The notes below the pieces were generated by a model. That model was not told the DNA's origin, did no database searches, and saw nothing but the letters and a program-made list of their open reading frames with translations. Positions 9,803-19,301 of a stretch of 64,000 bases of DNA are shown here, in pieces. Origin of the DNA: Bacteroides cellulosilyticus (GTDB taxonomy: Bacteria > Bacteroidota > Bacteroidia > Bacteroidales > Bacteroidaceae). Every line of letters begins with the position of its first letter. The stretch's first letter is position 1. Location: contig NZ_CP081903.1 of assembly GCF_020091405.1 (NCBI RefSeq), positions 4,402,501 through 4,466,500 on the forward strand, given 5' to 3'. The position numbers and the translations under genes were made by a program.

Positions 9803-10963
9803 ATGGAACAGAAAAAAGTGCTGATTGTAGCCTCTGTTGTATCTTTCATCGAATGGTTCAATAAGGAGAACGTTGACTACTTGAATAAGGAGTGTGAATG
9901 TGAGCTTCATATTGCATGTAACTTCGACTACATGGAAGATACGGACGAGGAGCGTACACGTGCTTACATAAAGAAAATTACAAACGAGGGAGTGATCTTA
10001 CATAATATTCATTTTGTGCGTTCACCTTTCAGTTGTCAGAATATCGATTGCTATAAGCAGCTGAAAGCTATTATAAATGCTAATCATTTTGACCTCATTC
10101 ATGTTCATACTCCAACAGTCGGTATCCTGACACGACTGGTTGCACGCAAAACGCGAAAACAAGGAACCATAGTGATGTACACTTGTCATGGTTTTCACTT
10201 TCACAGTGCTGCTCCTAAGAAATATTGGCTAATGTTCTACCCAATGGAGCGTATGATGTCACGTTTCTGTGACTATATTGTAACTATCAACAAAGAAGAT
10301 TTCAAACGAGCAAAGACGTTCTATGCACCTAATGTATGTTACATTCCTGGTGTTGGTGTGAACATTAATCGCATTCGTGATTGTAAGATCGACAAGAAGG
10401 AATACAAGCGTAATATTGGTGTACCAGAAGATTGTATTCTTATACTTTCCATTGGTGAGATGATTGAGCGCAAGAATCATGAGGTCATCATTCGAGCACT
10501 TGCTAAGGTTGAGAACAAGAATGTCTATTATGCCATCTGTGGTAAAGGTCCTCTTCGTGAACATCTGGGGCAGTTAGCAAATGAGTTGGGTATTGGCGAG
10601 AGAGTGAGGTTCCTTGGGTTTCGTAAAGATATTCCAGAACTTTGTAATACAGCGGATATTAGTGCGTTTCCTTCGCGAATTGAAGGCCTTGGACTTGCTG
10701 GTATTGAAGCAATGGCGGCAGGGATACCTCTTATTTCGAGCAATGTACATGGCATTAAGGATTACGTGATTAATGGTAAGACTGGTTATGCTCTTGATCC
10801 GGAGGAGGTAGACGGATTTGCAAAGGCGATATCTGAGCTTGTTAATAATAGAAAATTACGTGAACGGATGGTAATGAATTGTTTGGATGCCGTCGCTCCA
10901 TTTGAGATAGATAATGCTCTCCATGTAATGTGGGGAATTTATAATGAAATACTGAAAAAATGA
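9803..10963 (+). CDS. Family 4 glycosyltransferase (EpsD-like)
   Basis: A 386-residue GT-B retaining transferase. The N-terminal domain contains HVHTPTVGILTRL and TCHGFHFH. The C-terminal domain has the GT4 phosphate and sugar site with the E-x7-E pattern (RIEGLGLAGIEAMAAG near residue 295) and YAICGKGPLRE. The ATG at 9803 is chosen over a GTG two codons earlier. The stop overlaps the start of the second pyruvyltransferase-like gene by 4 bp. It resembles EpsD-type hexosyltransferases as remembered, but donor specificity cannot be inferred. Confidence 0.9.
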   Translation: MEQKKVLIVASVVSFIEWFNKENVDYLNKECECELHIACNFDYMEDTDEERTRAYIKKITNEGVILHNIHFVRSPFSCQNIDCYKQLKAIINANHFDLIHVHTPTVGILTRLVARKTRKQGTIVMYTCHGFHFHSAAPKKYWLMFYPMERMMSRFCDYIVTINKEDFKRAKTFYAPNVCYIPGVGVNINRIRDCKIDKKEYKRNIGVPEDCILILSIGEMIERKNHEVIIRALAKVENKNVYYAICGKGPLREHLGQLANELGIGERVRFLGFRKDIPELCNTADISAFPSRIEGLGLAGIEAMAAGIPLISSNVHGIKDYVINGKTGYALDPEEVDGFAKAISELVNNRKLRERMVMNCLDAVAPFEIDNALHVMWGIYNEILKK

Positions 10964-12039
10964 AAACTGCTACAATAACATTTCAGAATACTAATAATTT
11001 TGGTGCAGCTCTCCAGTGTTTTGCTTTGCAACAAAGTATTAAGTCACTGGGGGCAGAAAATGAAGTACTTAATTATACTAGTCCTTATCTTAATCACCCT
11101 CATAAATTATCTGTATTGAAGGAGAAAGGTTTTGTACGTTATCTCCTTGGCGTTTTTTATTCCTTATTGCGAAGCCCTCGTAATAAGAAATTTCGTGAGT
11201 TCAGAAAAAATCTCAGAATGTCAAAACCGCTTCATGAAAATTCTATAAAAACCATTGAGAAGGACTATGATTTGTTTATCACAGGTAGCGATCAAGTGTG
11301 GAATGGCAGTCTTGTAGGATATGACGATTCTTACTTCCTTGGTTTTGTCAAGGATCAGAATAAAAAGGCCAGTTATGCTGCCAGTTTCGGTTTTCTGAAG
11401 ATCCCTGAGAACTTGGAAGAAAAATACAAGAGTTTGTTAGCAGGTTATAAGTATTATAATGTCAGAGAAACGTCGGGTGTCTGCATTATCAAGAAGCTTT
11501 TTGATATTGATGCTAGCCTGACTGTTGATCCTACTCTGTTGCTTAGAAGAGAAAACTGGGAGAAGGTGATGAACCTTCCATCCGGCAAGAAACTTTATAT
11601 TCTGGTTTATCAAATCTCACCATCTTCAAAGCTGATAGAGGTGGTGAAAAGGCTGAAAGCGGAAACTGGTTACGAGGTGATAGCAGTGCCGTTCATCATG
11701 GGAGGATATTTCGGTTACAAAAGCAAATTTTCTATAGGACCTGCTGAATGGCTCGGCTTGTTTTATAATGCCAGTTATGTGGTGACCGACTCATTCCATG
11801 GTACCGCATTCTCTATGATTTTCAACAAGAAAGTGTGGTGTTGTGTTCCTAAGACAGAATCCCGTATCACGAGCTTCCTTGATTTGCTTGGTTTGAGTAA
11901 TCGTGTAATTTACAATGATGCGAACGTGCCAGAAGATCTGACGGCGGCAATCTCGTTTGATAACGTGAATACTGTTCTGACACAGATACGAAACAAGGGG
12001 ATAGACACAATTAGACTAATGCTGGATGACAGAAAATAG
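10960..12039 (+). CDS. Polysaccharide pyruvyl transferase family protein (copy 2)
   Basis: A second PS_pyruv_trans family member of 359 residues, clearly diverged from the copy at 5077 and not a recent duplicate. Shared marks: NTNNFGAALQCFALQ at the start, LFITGSDQVWNG near residue 105, AASFGF, NVRETSGV, LTVDPTLLL and VTDSFHGTAFSMIF near 275. It overlaps the second FrhB-like gene by 14 bp, repeating the gene order of copy 1. Two such pairs in one locus suggest two separate modifications of the repeat unit or two sugars handled by the same chemistry. Confidence 0.85.
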   Translation: MKTATITFQNTNNFGAALQCFALQQSIKSLGAENEVLNYTSPYLNHPHKLSVLKEKGFVRYLLGVFYSLLRSPRNKKFREFRKNLRMSKPLHENSIKTIEKDYDLFITGSDQVWNGSLVGYDDSYFLGFVKDQNKKASYAASFGFLKIPENLEEKYKSLLAGYKYYNVRETSGVCIIKKLFDIDASLTVDPTLLLRRENWEKVMNLPSGKKLYILVYQISPSSKLIEVVKRLKAETGYEVIAVPFIMGGYFGYKSKFSIGPAEWLGLFYNASYVVTDSFHGTAFSMIFNKKVWCCVPKTESRITSFLDLLGLSNRVIYNDANVPEDLTAAISFDNVNTVLTQIRNKGIDTIRLMLDDRK

Positions 12040-13180
12040 TATTATTGACAGGCATAAATCCTCTTGCTGTGGATGCGGAAATTGTGCTATAGGATGCTCT
12101 AAGAATGCCATTACGATGATAACGGATGGTGAAGGTTTCGTGTATCCAACGATAGACAAAGGGTTGTGCATAAACTGTGGCATATGTCTTAAGTTGTGTC
12201 CTTTTGAGATCAAGACAGGCACACATACTAATAATGTTTTGGTTTGCTATTCTGGAGCATATTCTATAAGAGAGGAATTAAAGAAATCCTCATCGGGAGG
12301 TGCTGCGCATGCTATAGCGTGTGCATTTATCAAGAGGGGAGGAGTAGTATATGGTGCTATATACTCAGATGACTGCAGGAGTGTAAGAGTAGAGCGTATT
12401 GACAAACAAGATGATTTATACAAACTGAGAGGGTCAAAGTATGCCCAAACCATAAAAGGTGATACCTTCAAGTGCATTAAAGCTGAGGTTCAGTCACAGC
12501 AGAAAGTACTTTTTATTGGTCTGCCTTGTGAGATTGCTGCATTAAAAAGATTTGTAGGAAAGACCAACGATCTATTCACTGTAGAACTAATCTGTTCTGG
12601 AAATACATCCCAGAAAGTGCATAGTGAATTTATTGATTATTTGAACAATAAGAATCATTGCATCATAACAAACTTTACATACCGTAAAAAGGCAAAAGGG
12701 TGGCATTGGCCATATATAGAGGCCAAGGCTGGTTGTAAGGTTGTATATTCAGCTCCTTGGAGCGCATCGATGGCAGGATTCGCCTTTAAGACACTAATCC
12801 GCCCTTCATGTTATAACTGCCAGTATAAAGGCATAAATAATGTTGCAGATATTACAGTGGGAGATTTCTGGGGGGTAAAGAAAGCAGATACACGTCATAA
12901 CAGTCTGGGAGTTTCTGCGATAGTTGTACATACAGAGAATGGAAAATACATGCTCGTTGGATTGGAAGACTTTGTTCTAAAGAATGCCTGTTACAATGAC
13001 ATACTTGCTGGCAATCCACGTATTACGCAATGTATAAAGGAAGCTTCTAACAGAAAGGCATTTGCCGATATCTTATCAAAGGAAGGACTTGTTAAGGCAT
13101 ACTCATCATGTTATACAACCAAAGATTATATCAAGGATATAGTGAAGGTGTTGTTCGCTAACTTAAATTATAAGCCATAA
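12026..13180 (+). CDS. FrhB-like iron-sulphur protein, copy 2
   Basis: A 384-residue relative of the protein at 6159. It has paired [4Fe-4S] motifs CCGCGNCAIGC (near residue 13) and CINCGICLKLCPF (near 46), then KSSSGGAAHAIA, KLRGSKYAQT, FIGLPCEIAAL and DITVGDFWGV. In place of the GTPCQ loop of copy 1 it has GLPCE, a difference that might reflect another substrate. The start lies inside the end of the upstream pyruvyltransferase-like gene, so translation is probably coupled. The chemistry is unknown; a flavin and iron-sulphur redox role is inferred from the family. Confidence 0.85.
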   Translation: MTENSIIDRHKSSCCGCGNCAIGCSKNAITMITDGEGFVYPTIDKGLCINCGICLKLCPFEIKTGTHTNNVLVCYSGAYSIREELKKSSSGGAAHAIACAFIKRGGVVYGAIYSDDCRSVRVERIDKQDDLYKLRGSKYAQTIKGDTFKCIKAEVQSQQKVLFIGLPCEIAALKRFVGKTNDLFTVELICSGNTSQKVHSEFIDYLNNKNHCIITNFTYRKKAKGWHWPYIEAKAGCKVVYSAPWSASMAGFAFKTLIRPSCYNCQYKGINNVADITVGDFWGVKKADTRHNSLGVSAIVVHTENGKYMLVGLEDFVLKNACYNDILAGNPRITQCIKEASNRKAFADILSKEGLVKAYSSCYTTKDYIKDIVKVLFANLNYKP

Positions 13181-14278
13181 ATGAAAAAAAAAGTGTTACA
13201 TGTACTGGGCGGCATGGGAAGAGGTGGTGCACCCAGTTTCATCATAAACAATCTACGGGAAATAGATGGTCAAAAAGTTCAGTTTGACTTTTTGGTGAGA
13301 AAGGATAATTGCGCATTCAATGAAACTATCGAAAAACATGGAGGTCATGTTTTTGTAGTAGCAGGATTCCCAGGTCATCTGATAGCTAACTATAAGCAGA
13401 CACTTAAGTTTTTTCAAGAGAGGGGGCATGAGTATGAGGCAGTACATGTACATGCTAATGCATTGTATTACATTTTACCTTTGATTTTAGGAAAACGATA
13501 TGGTATCAAGAAACTGATACTCCATAGTCATAATACCCAATCAAATGTTTGCCTCCTTCAACCGTTACATTACATGAATAAACTGTTTGTTGATAAGTTA
13601 GCAAATGTCTTTTTGGCTTGTGGAGAAAGTGCTGGCAAATGGATGTATGGCAATCGTAGATTCGAAGTGATTAATAATGCCGTAGATGTTCAAAAATTTG
13701 CTTTTGATACTGCAAGTAGGAAAGAAATACGTTCTCATTTTGGTATAAGTGATGATACATTGGTTATAGGCAATGTAGGTAGATTTGAAGACGCAAAAAA
13801 TCATAGATTTCTAATTGATCTTTTTTTCAAGTACCACAGTCAAAACTATAAATCAATATTATTACTTGTGGGCGATGGGTCTCTCAAAACTGAAATTGAA
13901 TTAAAGGTCAAAGAGTTGGGTATTCAAGACTCGGTTTATTTTCTCGGTGTAAGATCTGACGTAGAAAAACTATATTCTAGTTTTGATTTATTCCTAATGC
14001 CATCAATATTTGAAGGTTTACCATTTGTACTTATAGAGGCTCAATGTTCTGGTGTAAAATGTCTTGTTTCAGAAAATGTCACAACGGAAGCACTTATAAC
14101 TGATCTTGTTATCACCAAGAAACTTAATGATTCTATAGAGTCTTGGTGTGAAGAAATATCTAAAAGTAGTCAAGTTATAAATACAAAAAAAAGATTATTG
14201 TATAGTCAAGTAGTTAAGGAAAAATATTATGATATTCAATATACAGCAGAAAGACTAACTTCTATATATACAAGCTAA
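13181..14278 (+). CDS. Family 4 glycosyltransferase (EpsF-like)
   Basis: A 365-residue GT-B transferase beginning directly after the preceding stop codon. Motifs: GGMGRGGAPSFIINNLREI at the N-terminus, VHVHANALYYILPL, HSHNTQSN near residue 110, then IGNVGRFEDAKNH, LLVGDGSLK and the E-x7-E site FEGLPFVLIEAQCSG near 280. This pattern matches EpsF-like capsule glycosyltransferases. It ends the tightly packed gene run; the next gene begins 93 bp later. Confidence 0.9.
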   Translation: MKKKVLHVLGGMGRGGAPSFIINNLREIDGQKVQFDFLVRKDNCAFNETIEKHGGHVFVVAGFPGHLIANYKQTLKFFQERGHEYEAVHVHANALYYILPLILGKRYGIKKLILHSHNTQSNVCLLQPLHYMNKLFVDKLANVFLACGESAGKWMYGNRRFEVINNAVDVQKFAFDTASRKEIRSHFGISDDTLVIGNVGRFEDAKNHRFLIDLFFKYHSQNYKSILLLVGDGSLKTEIELKVKELGIQDSVYFLGVRSDVEKLYSSFDLFLMPSIFEGLPFVLIEAQCSGVKCLVSENVTTEALITDLVITKKLNDSIESWCEEISKSSQVINTKKRLLYSQVVKEKYYDIQYTAERLTSIYTS

Positions 14279-14371
14279 TAGTGGGAGTGAAATTGGAACG
14301 TCGGTATTGTCTTTTTGTTGATGATTAATGAAGTTAAGGTAAATAAATTGTAAAAGTCAAAGTTTGTTTTA

Positions 14372-14962
14372 ATGCTTTTCAAATTACTATTCGATCGTGG
14401 GGCTTCACTTTGTGGTCTAATTTTTTTGTCCCCTATTTTATTAACTGTCGGTGTTTTTATTCGTATAAAAATGTCGGGAGGTCCTGTTATCTTCAAACAG
14501 AATCGAGTGGGACAGCATGGACGGTTGTTTACAATGTACAAATTTCGTTCTATGACTGTAAGTCATTCGGGAAGTTCCGTTTCTGTAAGAGGAGAGAGTC
14601 GTATTACTCCTTTAGGAGCAAAATTGCGGAAATATAAATTGGATGAATTGCCTGAATTGTGGAACGTATTAATAGGCGATATGAGCTTTGTCGGTCCTCG
14701 TCCGGATGTACCAGGATATGCCGATAAACTGAAAGGAAATAATAGAAGAATTCTTCTTTTGAAACCGGGTATTACCGGTCCAGCCAGTCTGAAATATCGG
14801 AATGAAGAGGAGTTATTAGCAGGACAAGAAGACCCTCAGAGGTATAATGACGAAGTCTTGTTTCCTGATAAAGTGAGAATTAATATAGAATATCTGGATA
14901 ATTGGTCTTTCTGGAATGACATCAAAATCATTATTTATACAATACTCGGAAAAGATTTGTAA
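14372..14962 (+). CDS. Initiating sugar-phosphate transferase (PglC/WcaJ C-terminal type)
   Basis: A short 196-residue member of the bacterial sugar transferase family, which transfers a sugar phosphate from a UDP-sugar to undecaprenyl phosphate and so starts repeat-unit assembly at the inner membrane. Seen: one N-terminal hydrophobic helix (GLIFLSPILLTVGVFIRI), FKQNRVGQHGRLFTMYKFRSM, KLDELPELWNVLIGDMSFVGPRP and the PGITGPASL motif. Length fits the minimal PglC form without the extra membrane domain of WcaJ. Its pairing with the DegT aminotransferase suggests an amino-sugar phosphate such as a bacillosamine-like residue, but this is inference. Confidence 0.93.
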   Translation: MLFKLLFDRGASLCGLIFLSPILLTVGVFIRIKMSGGPVIFKQNRVGQHGRLFTMYKFRSMTVSHSGSSVSVRGESRITPLGAKLRKYKLDELPELWNVLIGDMSFVGPRPDVPGYADKLKGNNRRILLLKPGITGPASLKYRNEEELLAGQEDPQRYNDEVLFPDKVRINIEYLDNWSFWNDIKIIIYTILGKDL

Positions 14963-15066
14963 TATCATGAAATGGTTATTTGTACCTTATTATTTATGGC
15001 GTAAATAGCCTTTCTTTTTATACTCTTACTTTCCGATTTATCGTTTTCTTTTAATCATATAATTCA

Positions 15067-16233
15067 ATGGACAAGAGAATTTACCTTTGCCTCGCTCACA
15101 TGAGCGGCAAGGAGCAGGATTTTATTAAGGAAGCTTTCGATACAAACTGGGTTGTACCTTTGGGTCCTAACGTAAATGCCTTCGAAAAATCTTTAGAAGA
15201 TTTTTTAATAGACAATGGACAATTGACAAATGACAATGGTAGGAAGCATGTGGTTGCTTTGTCGGCAGGTACGGCGGCCATTCATCTGGGATTAATTCAA
15301 CTTGGAGTAGGAGCAGGTGACGAGGTAATCTGCCAATCTTTCACGTTTTGTGCATCGGCTAATCCGGTGGCTTATCAGGGGGCAACTCCTGTGTTTATAG
15401 ATAGTGAAGAGGATACCTGGAATATGGATCCTGTTTTATTGGAAGAAGCTATCAAAGACAGAATATCAAAAACGGGTAAGAAACCGAAAGCTATACTTCC
15501 TGTTCACCTTTACGGTATGCCTGCCAGGATTGATGAGATTTGCGCGATAGCTGCTAAATATGATATTCCTGTTCTGGAAGATGCCGCAGAAGCTTTAGGT
15601 TCTGAGTTTAATGGTCAGAAATGTGGTACGTTTGGTACCTTTGGCGTATTGTCTTTCAATGGTAATAAGATGATCACTACTTCGGGCGGTGGTGCTTTGA
15701 TTGTTCCTTATGAAAGCACAAAGAAGCAGACAATGTTTTATGCTACGCAGGCTCGTGAACCTTTCCCGCATTATCAGCATGAGAAGATCGGTTACAATTA
15801 CCGTATGAGTAATATCTGTGCGGGTATCGGTCGTGGTCAGATGACTGTATTGGATGAGCATATTGCGCATCACCGCCATGTACATGCTCTTTACGAGAAG
15901 GCTTTTGAAGGTGTGGACGGTATTACTTTGAAATCTAATCCTGATGGTCGTTTCAACGCTAATTACTGGCTGTCTACTATTTTGATAGATCCTGTTAAGA
16001 CTGGTACTAACTATGATGAGGTCCGCCGTAGCCTGGATGAACAGGGAATTGAGACCCGCCCCTTGTGGAAACCTATGCATTTGCAGCCTGTTTATGCAAC
16101 TAATCCTTGTTATGTGAATGGAGTTTCTGAGCGTTTGTTTAATATGGGGTTATGTATTCCTGCCGGTCCTTGGGTGACGGATGAAGATGTGGCATATATT
16201 GTAGAGCAAATAAAAGGTTGTTGCATGAAGTAA
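15067..16233 (+). CDS. DegT/DnrJ/EryC1/StrS-family PLP aminotransferase
   Basis: A 388-residue PLP enzyme that converts a nucleotide-linked keto-sugar to an amino-sugar (PglE-like). Marks: VALSAGTAAIHLGLIQLG near residue 63, QSFTFCASANPVAYQGATPVF, PVHLYGMPA, EDAAEALGS and the PLP lysine in FNGNKMITTSGGG near 200. The sugar 4,6-dehydratase that would make its substrate is not in the window. About a dozen residues near 48-58 (around DNGQLTNDNG) are an unusual insert encoded by a low-complexity DNA repeat. The gene closes the capsule locus. Confidence 0.93.
   Translation: MDKRIYLCLAHMSGKEQDFIKEAFDTNWVVPLGPNVNAFEKSLEDFLIDNGQLTNDNGRKHVVALSAGTAAIHLGLIQLGVGAGDEVICQSFTFCASANPVAYQGATPVFIDSEEDTWNMDPVLLEEAIKDRISKTGKKPKAILPVHLYGMPARIDEICAIAAKYDIPVLEDAAEALGSEFNGQKCGTFGTFGVLSFNGNKMITTSGGGALIVPYESTKKQTMFYATQAREPFPHYQHEKIGYNYRMSNICAGIGRGQMTVLDEHIAHHRHVHALYEKAFEGVDGITLKSNPDGRFNANYWLSTILIDPVKTGTNYDEVRRSLDEQGIETRPLWKPMHLQPVYATNPCYVNGVSERLFNMGLCIPAGPWVTDEDVAYIVEQIKGCCMK
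15209..15240 (+). repeat. In-frame low-complexity insert in the aminotransferase gene
   Basis: The stretch is built of near copies of GACAAT with variants (GACAATGGACAATTGACAAA, then TGACAATGGT). Similar GACAATT/G strings are common in Bacteroides intergenic DNA. Here it lies inside a coding frame and adds about 10-12 residues between the N-terminal helix and the VALSAGT motif of the enzyme without breaking it. Confidence 0.6.
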
Positions 16234-16354
16234 CTTGTAGTTTATTGTAGACAGATTTCCACATAATTGTGGAAAAAATACTCAAAACAGGAAAATACTT
16301 TTATACCATTGTTTGCTCAAATAATTGATATATAGCTAAATATGACTTTAGCAA

Positions 16355-16362
16355 TAGCTTTG
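16355..16362 (+). promoter_or_regulatory. Candidate -7 box for the secreted 101-aa protein
   Basis: TAGCTTTG matches the Bacteroides -7 consensus TAnnTTTG and lies 65 bp before the ATG at 16428, leaving an AT-rich untranslated leader. No convincing -33 TTTG is seen at the right distance. Confidence 0.5.
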
Positions 16363-16427
16363 GCATACGTCTTGCATTATATTATGTGAGAGCTAACAAG
16401 AAATGTTTAACTTAAACAATTAGAATT

Positions 16428-16733
16428 ATGAAAAAGTTATTTTTAGCAGTAGCATTGGTAATGGGATTGGGTACTTCAGTAGCATTTGCTAACAACATGG
16501 TATCAGATGTTGAAATCGCAACGATGATCAACGAGTTTAAACCGATTGATGTAAAAGAACTCCCGCAGGCTGTTCAGGATGCCATTAAAGAAAACTACTC
16601 GGAAGCAACCATCAAAGAGGCGGCCGTTGAAGTTGCTGAAGATGGGACTAAGACTTACAAGGTTACGTTGGTGGATGCAGCCGGTACAGAGAATCCTGTT
16701 CTTTTCAATGAAAAAGGGGAAGTTCAGAAATAA
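16428..16733 (+). CDS. Small secreted PepSY-like protein
   Basis: A 101-residue precursor. Residues 1-21 form a signal peptide with a hydrophobic core (LFLAVALVMGLGTSVAFA) and an AxA-type cleavage site, so the mature form is periplasmic. The mature part (LPQAVQDAIKENYSEATIKEAAVE, then TYKVTLVDAAGTENPVLFNEKGEV) has the look of one PepSY-like domain of the type found in small Bacteroides secreted proteins. No enzyme motif is present. It stands alone, with its own promoter candidate and a strong hairpin after the stop. Confidence 0.75.
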   Translation: MKKLFLAVALVMGLGTSVAFANNMVSDVEIATMINEFKPIDVKELPQAVQDAIKENYSEATIKEAAVEVAEDGTKTYKVTLVDAAGTENPVLFNEKGEVQK

Positions 16734-16743
16734 GTCATACACA

Positions 16744-16782
16744 CAATGAGAAAGGTGCTCTGTACGGGCACCTTTCTCATTG
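16744..16782 (+). terminator. Strong hairpin after the secreted protein gene
   Basis: A perfect 15-bp stem (16744-16758 with 16768-16782) and a 9-nt loop follow the stop codon by 10 bp. There is no good U-run, so it may act as an mRNA end stabiliser or a terminator. Confidence 0.65.
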
Positions 16783-16933
16783 AAACTAATGTAATTTCAT
16801 TTAGGTAAAATAGAAGATGTTTTGTTGAAACTCTCTTTCATTCGTAAAAAATTAAATCTTTACTTTGATTTGATAATTATTAATAATCTGAAGAAAAAAA
16901 CGGGAAAATAATTGTTTATAGATAAAGAATCTG

Positions 16934-16941
16934 TAATTTTG
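16934..16941 (+). promoter_or_regulatory. Candidate -7 box for the 16963-17534 gene pair
   Basis: TAATTTTG fits TAnnTTTG and lies 21 bp before the ATG at 16963. Confidence 0.5.
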
Positions 16942-16962
16942 CAATAAATAAAGACAGAAAAT

Positions 16963-17133
16963 ATGGAGACTCAGAAAGAAGGTACTAAGCAGAAACGTAA
17001 ACGTAGTTCGAAGTTTGTAACTCGAACAGTGAGCGGGAAGGTGAGCAAACCTCGTCGTTCATTACGGCTTGTGGAAGTGTCTGATGATGAACTAAATCGT
17101 CTCCGTATAGATGTGTATCCTTATTTAATGTGA
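16963..17133 (+). CDS. Small basic protein of unknown function (56 aa)
   Basis: An ATG frame of 56 codons encodes a very basic N-terminal half (KQKRKRSSKFVTRTVSG) and a short acidic C-terminal part (EVSDDELNRLRIDVYPYLM). It has a promoter box just upstream and its stop overlaps the GTG start of the next gene, which is a strong sign of a real, translationally coupled gene. No family is recognised. The basic tail could bind nucleic acid or its partner protein. Confidence 0.55.
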   Translation: METQKEGTKQKRKRSSKFVTRTVSGKVSKPRRSLRLVEVSDDELNRLRIDVYPYLM

Positions 17134-17534
17134 TAGTGGAGTTAAAGTGCTATCCATATCATTTTGTGCAACGGGTTGACGATCCTTCAATTTCTCAAAA
17201 TTCTTTTCTGAAATATAAGTTACTTTATAGCTTTAAATCTCCAAAGTCTCATCAATGGTATTGGGTATGGGTAGAAGTTTATATGCATAATATGTATGCT
17301 GTAAAATTTCATTTAAAGTCTCATCGGGATAGTCGTAACAAGTATTCTATTATGACCGGATTGAATGAACCACGTGCCGTTGTGAATACTTGTGTGGCAA
17401 TAGAGTTCCGGCATTTCGGGGATACTGAAAAAAGTACTTATATATTAATTCGTCATAAAGAATTGGCGGAGCATCCTACTTTGATAGAAGATATTGAACA
17501 AGGCTTTAAGGCTACTTTTGATTACTTTGACTAA
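17130..17534 (+). CDS. Uncharacterised conserved protein (DUF6934-like)
   Basis: A 134-residue protein starting at a GTG that overlaps the stop of the 56-aa gene. Segments such as YPYHFVQRVDDPS, FLKYKLLYSFKSPKSHQWYW, VEVYMHNMYAVKFHLKSH and ARAVVNTCVAIE-like text resemble a Bacteroidetes-restricted family that I recall as DUF6934. Its function is unknown to me. The two-gene overlap is the sort of layout seen in toxin-antitoxin or regulator pairs, but nothing in the sequence proves that. Confidence 0.65.
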   Translation: MIVELKCYPYHFVQRVDDPSISQNSFLKYKLLYSFKSPKSHQWYWVWVEVYMHNMYAVKFHLKSHRDSRNKYSIMTGLNEPRAVVNTCVAIEFRHFGDTEKSTYILIRHKELAEHPTLIEDIEQGFKATFDYFD

Positions 17535-17582
17535 TTCTTATTGGGCAGGCAATAATTTGATGATGCATAATTATAATTATCT

Positions 17583-17626
17583 AAAAGCGAATGCGGGTAC
17601 CTTCACAGGCACCCGCATTTGCTTTT
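17583..17626. terminator. Bidirectional terminator between the 134-aa gene and enolase
   Basis: A 16-bp stem with one mismatch (17583-17598 with 17611-17626) is flanked by A-run and T-run, so it can end transcripts from both converging genes. Confidence 0.85.
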
Positions 17627-17648
17627 ATGACTTATTCACTACAAAGCA

Positions 17649-19078
<1,430 letters not shown>

Positions 19079-19098
19079 AAGCTGATTTTTGTTTGTTG

Positions 19099-19106
19099 CA
19101 AAGGTC
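19099..19106 (-). promoter_or_regulatory. Candidate -7 box for the eno transcript
   Basis: On the minus strand this reads GACCTTTG, one mismatch from TAnnTTTG, about 20 bp before the ATG of the small frame and 170 bp before eno. Confidence 0.4.
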
Positions 19107-19246
19107 GCACAAATGAGGAGATGGGGCAATACCTACAAATAGTGAATATCCTTTTCGTGAATACTTATATATTGTTATTTGTGAATTATATCATATTGTA
19201 ATCTATAACCTCGTATTCTCCCACCTGCAATCTTTATTGCTTTCCT

Positions 19247-19276
19247 TTTGTAATCTCAAGTCTTTTCGTATCTTTG
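19247..19276 (+). promoter_or_regulatory. Promoter of the trimeric hydrogenase operon
   Basis: TTTG at 19247-19250 and TATCTTTG at 19269-19276 with 18 bp between them match the Bacteroides -33/-7 promoter very well. The -7 box ends 25 bp before the hydB start codon. Confidence 0.75.
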
Positions 19277-19301
19277 TTCCCGACCCCAAATCTATTACAA
19301 A

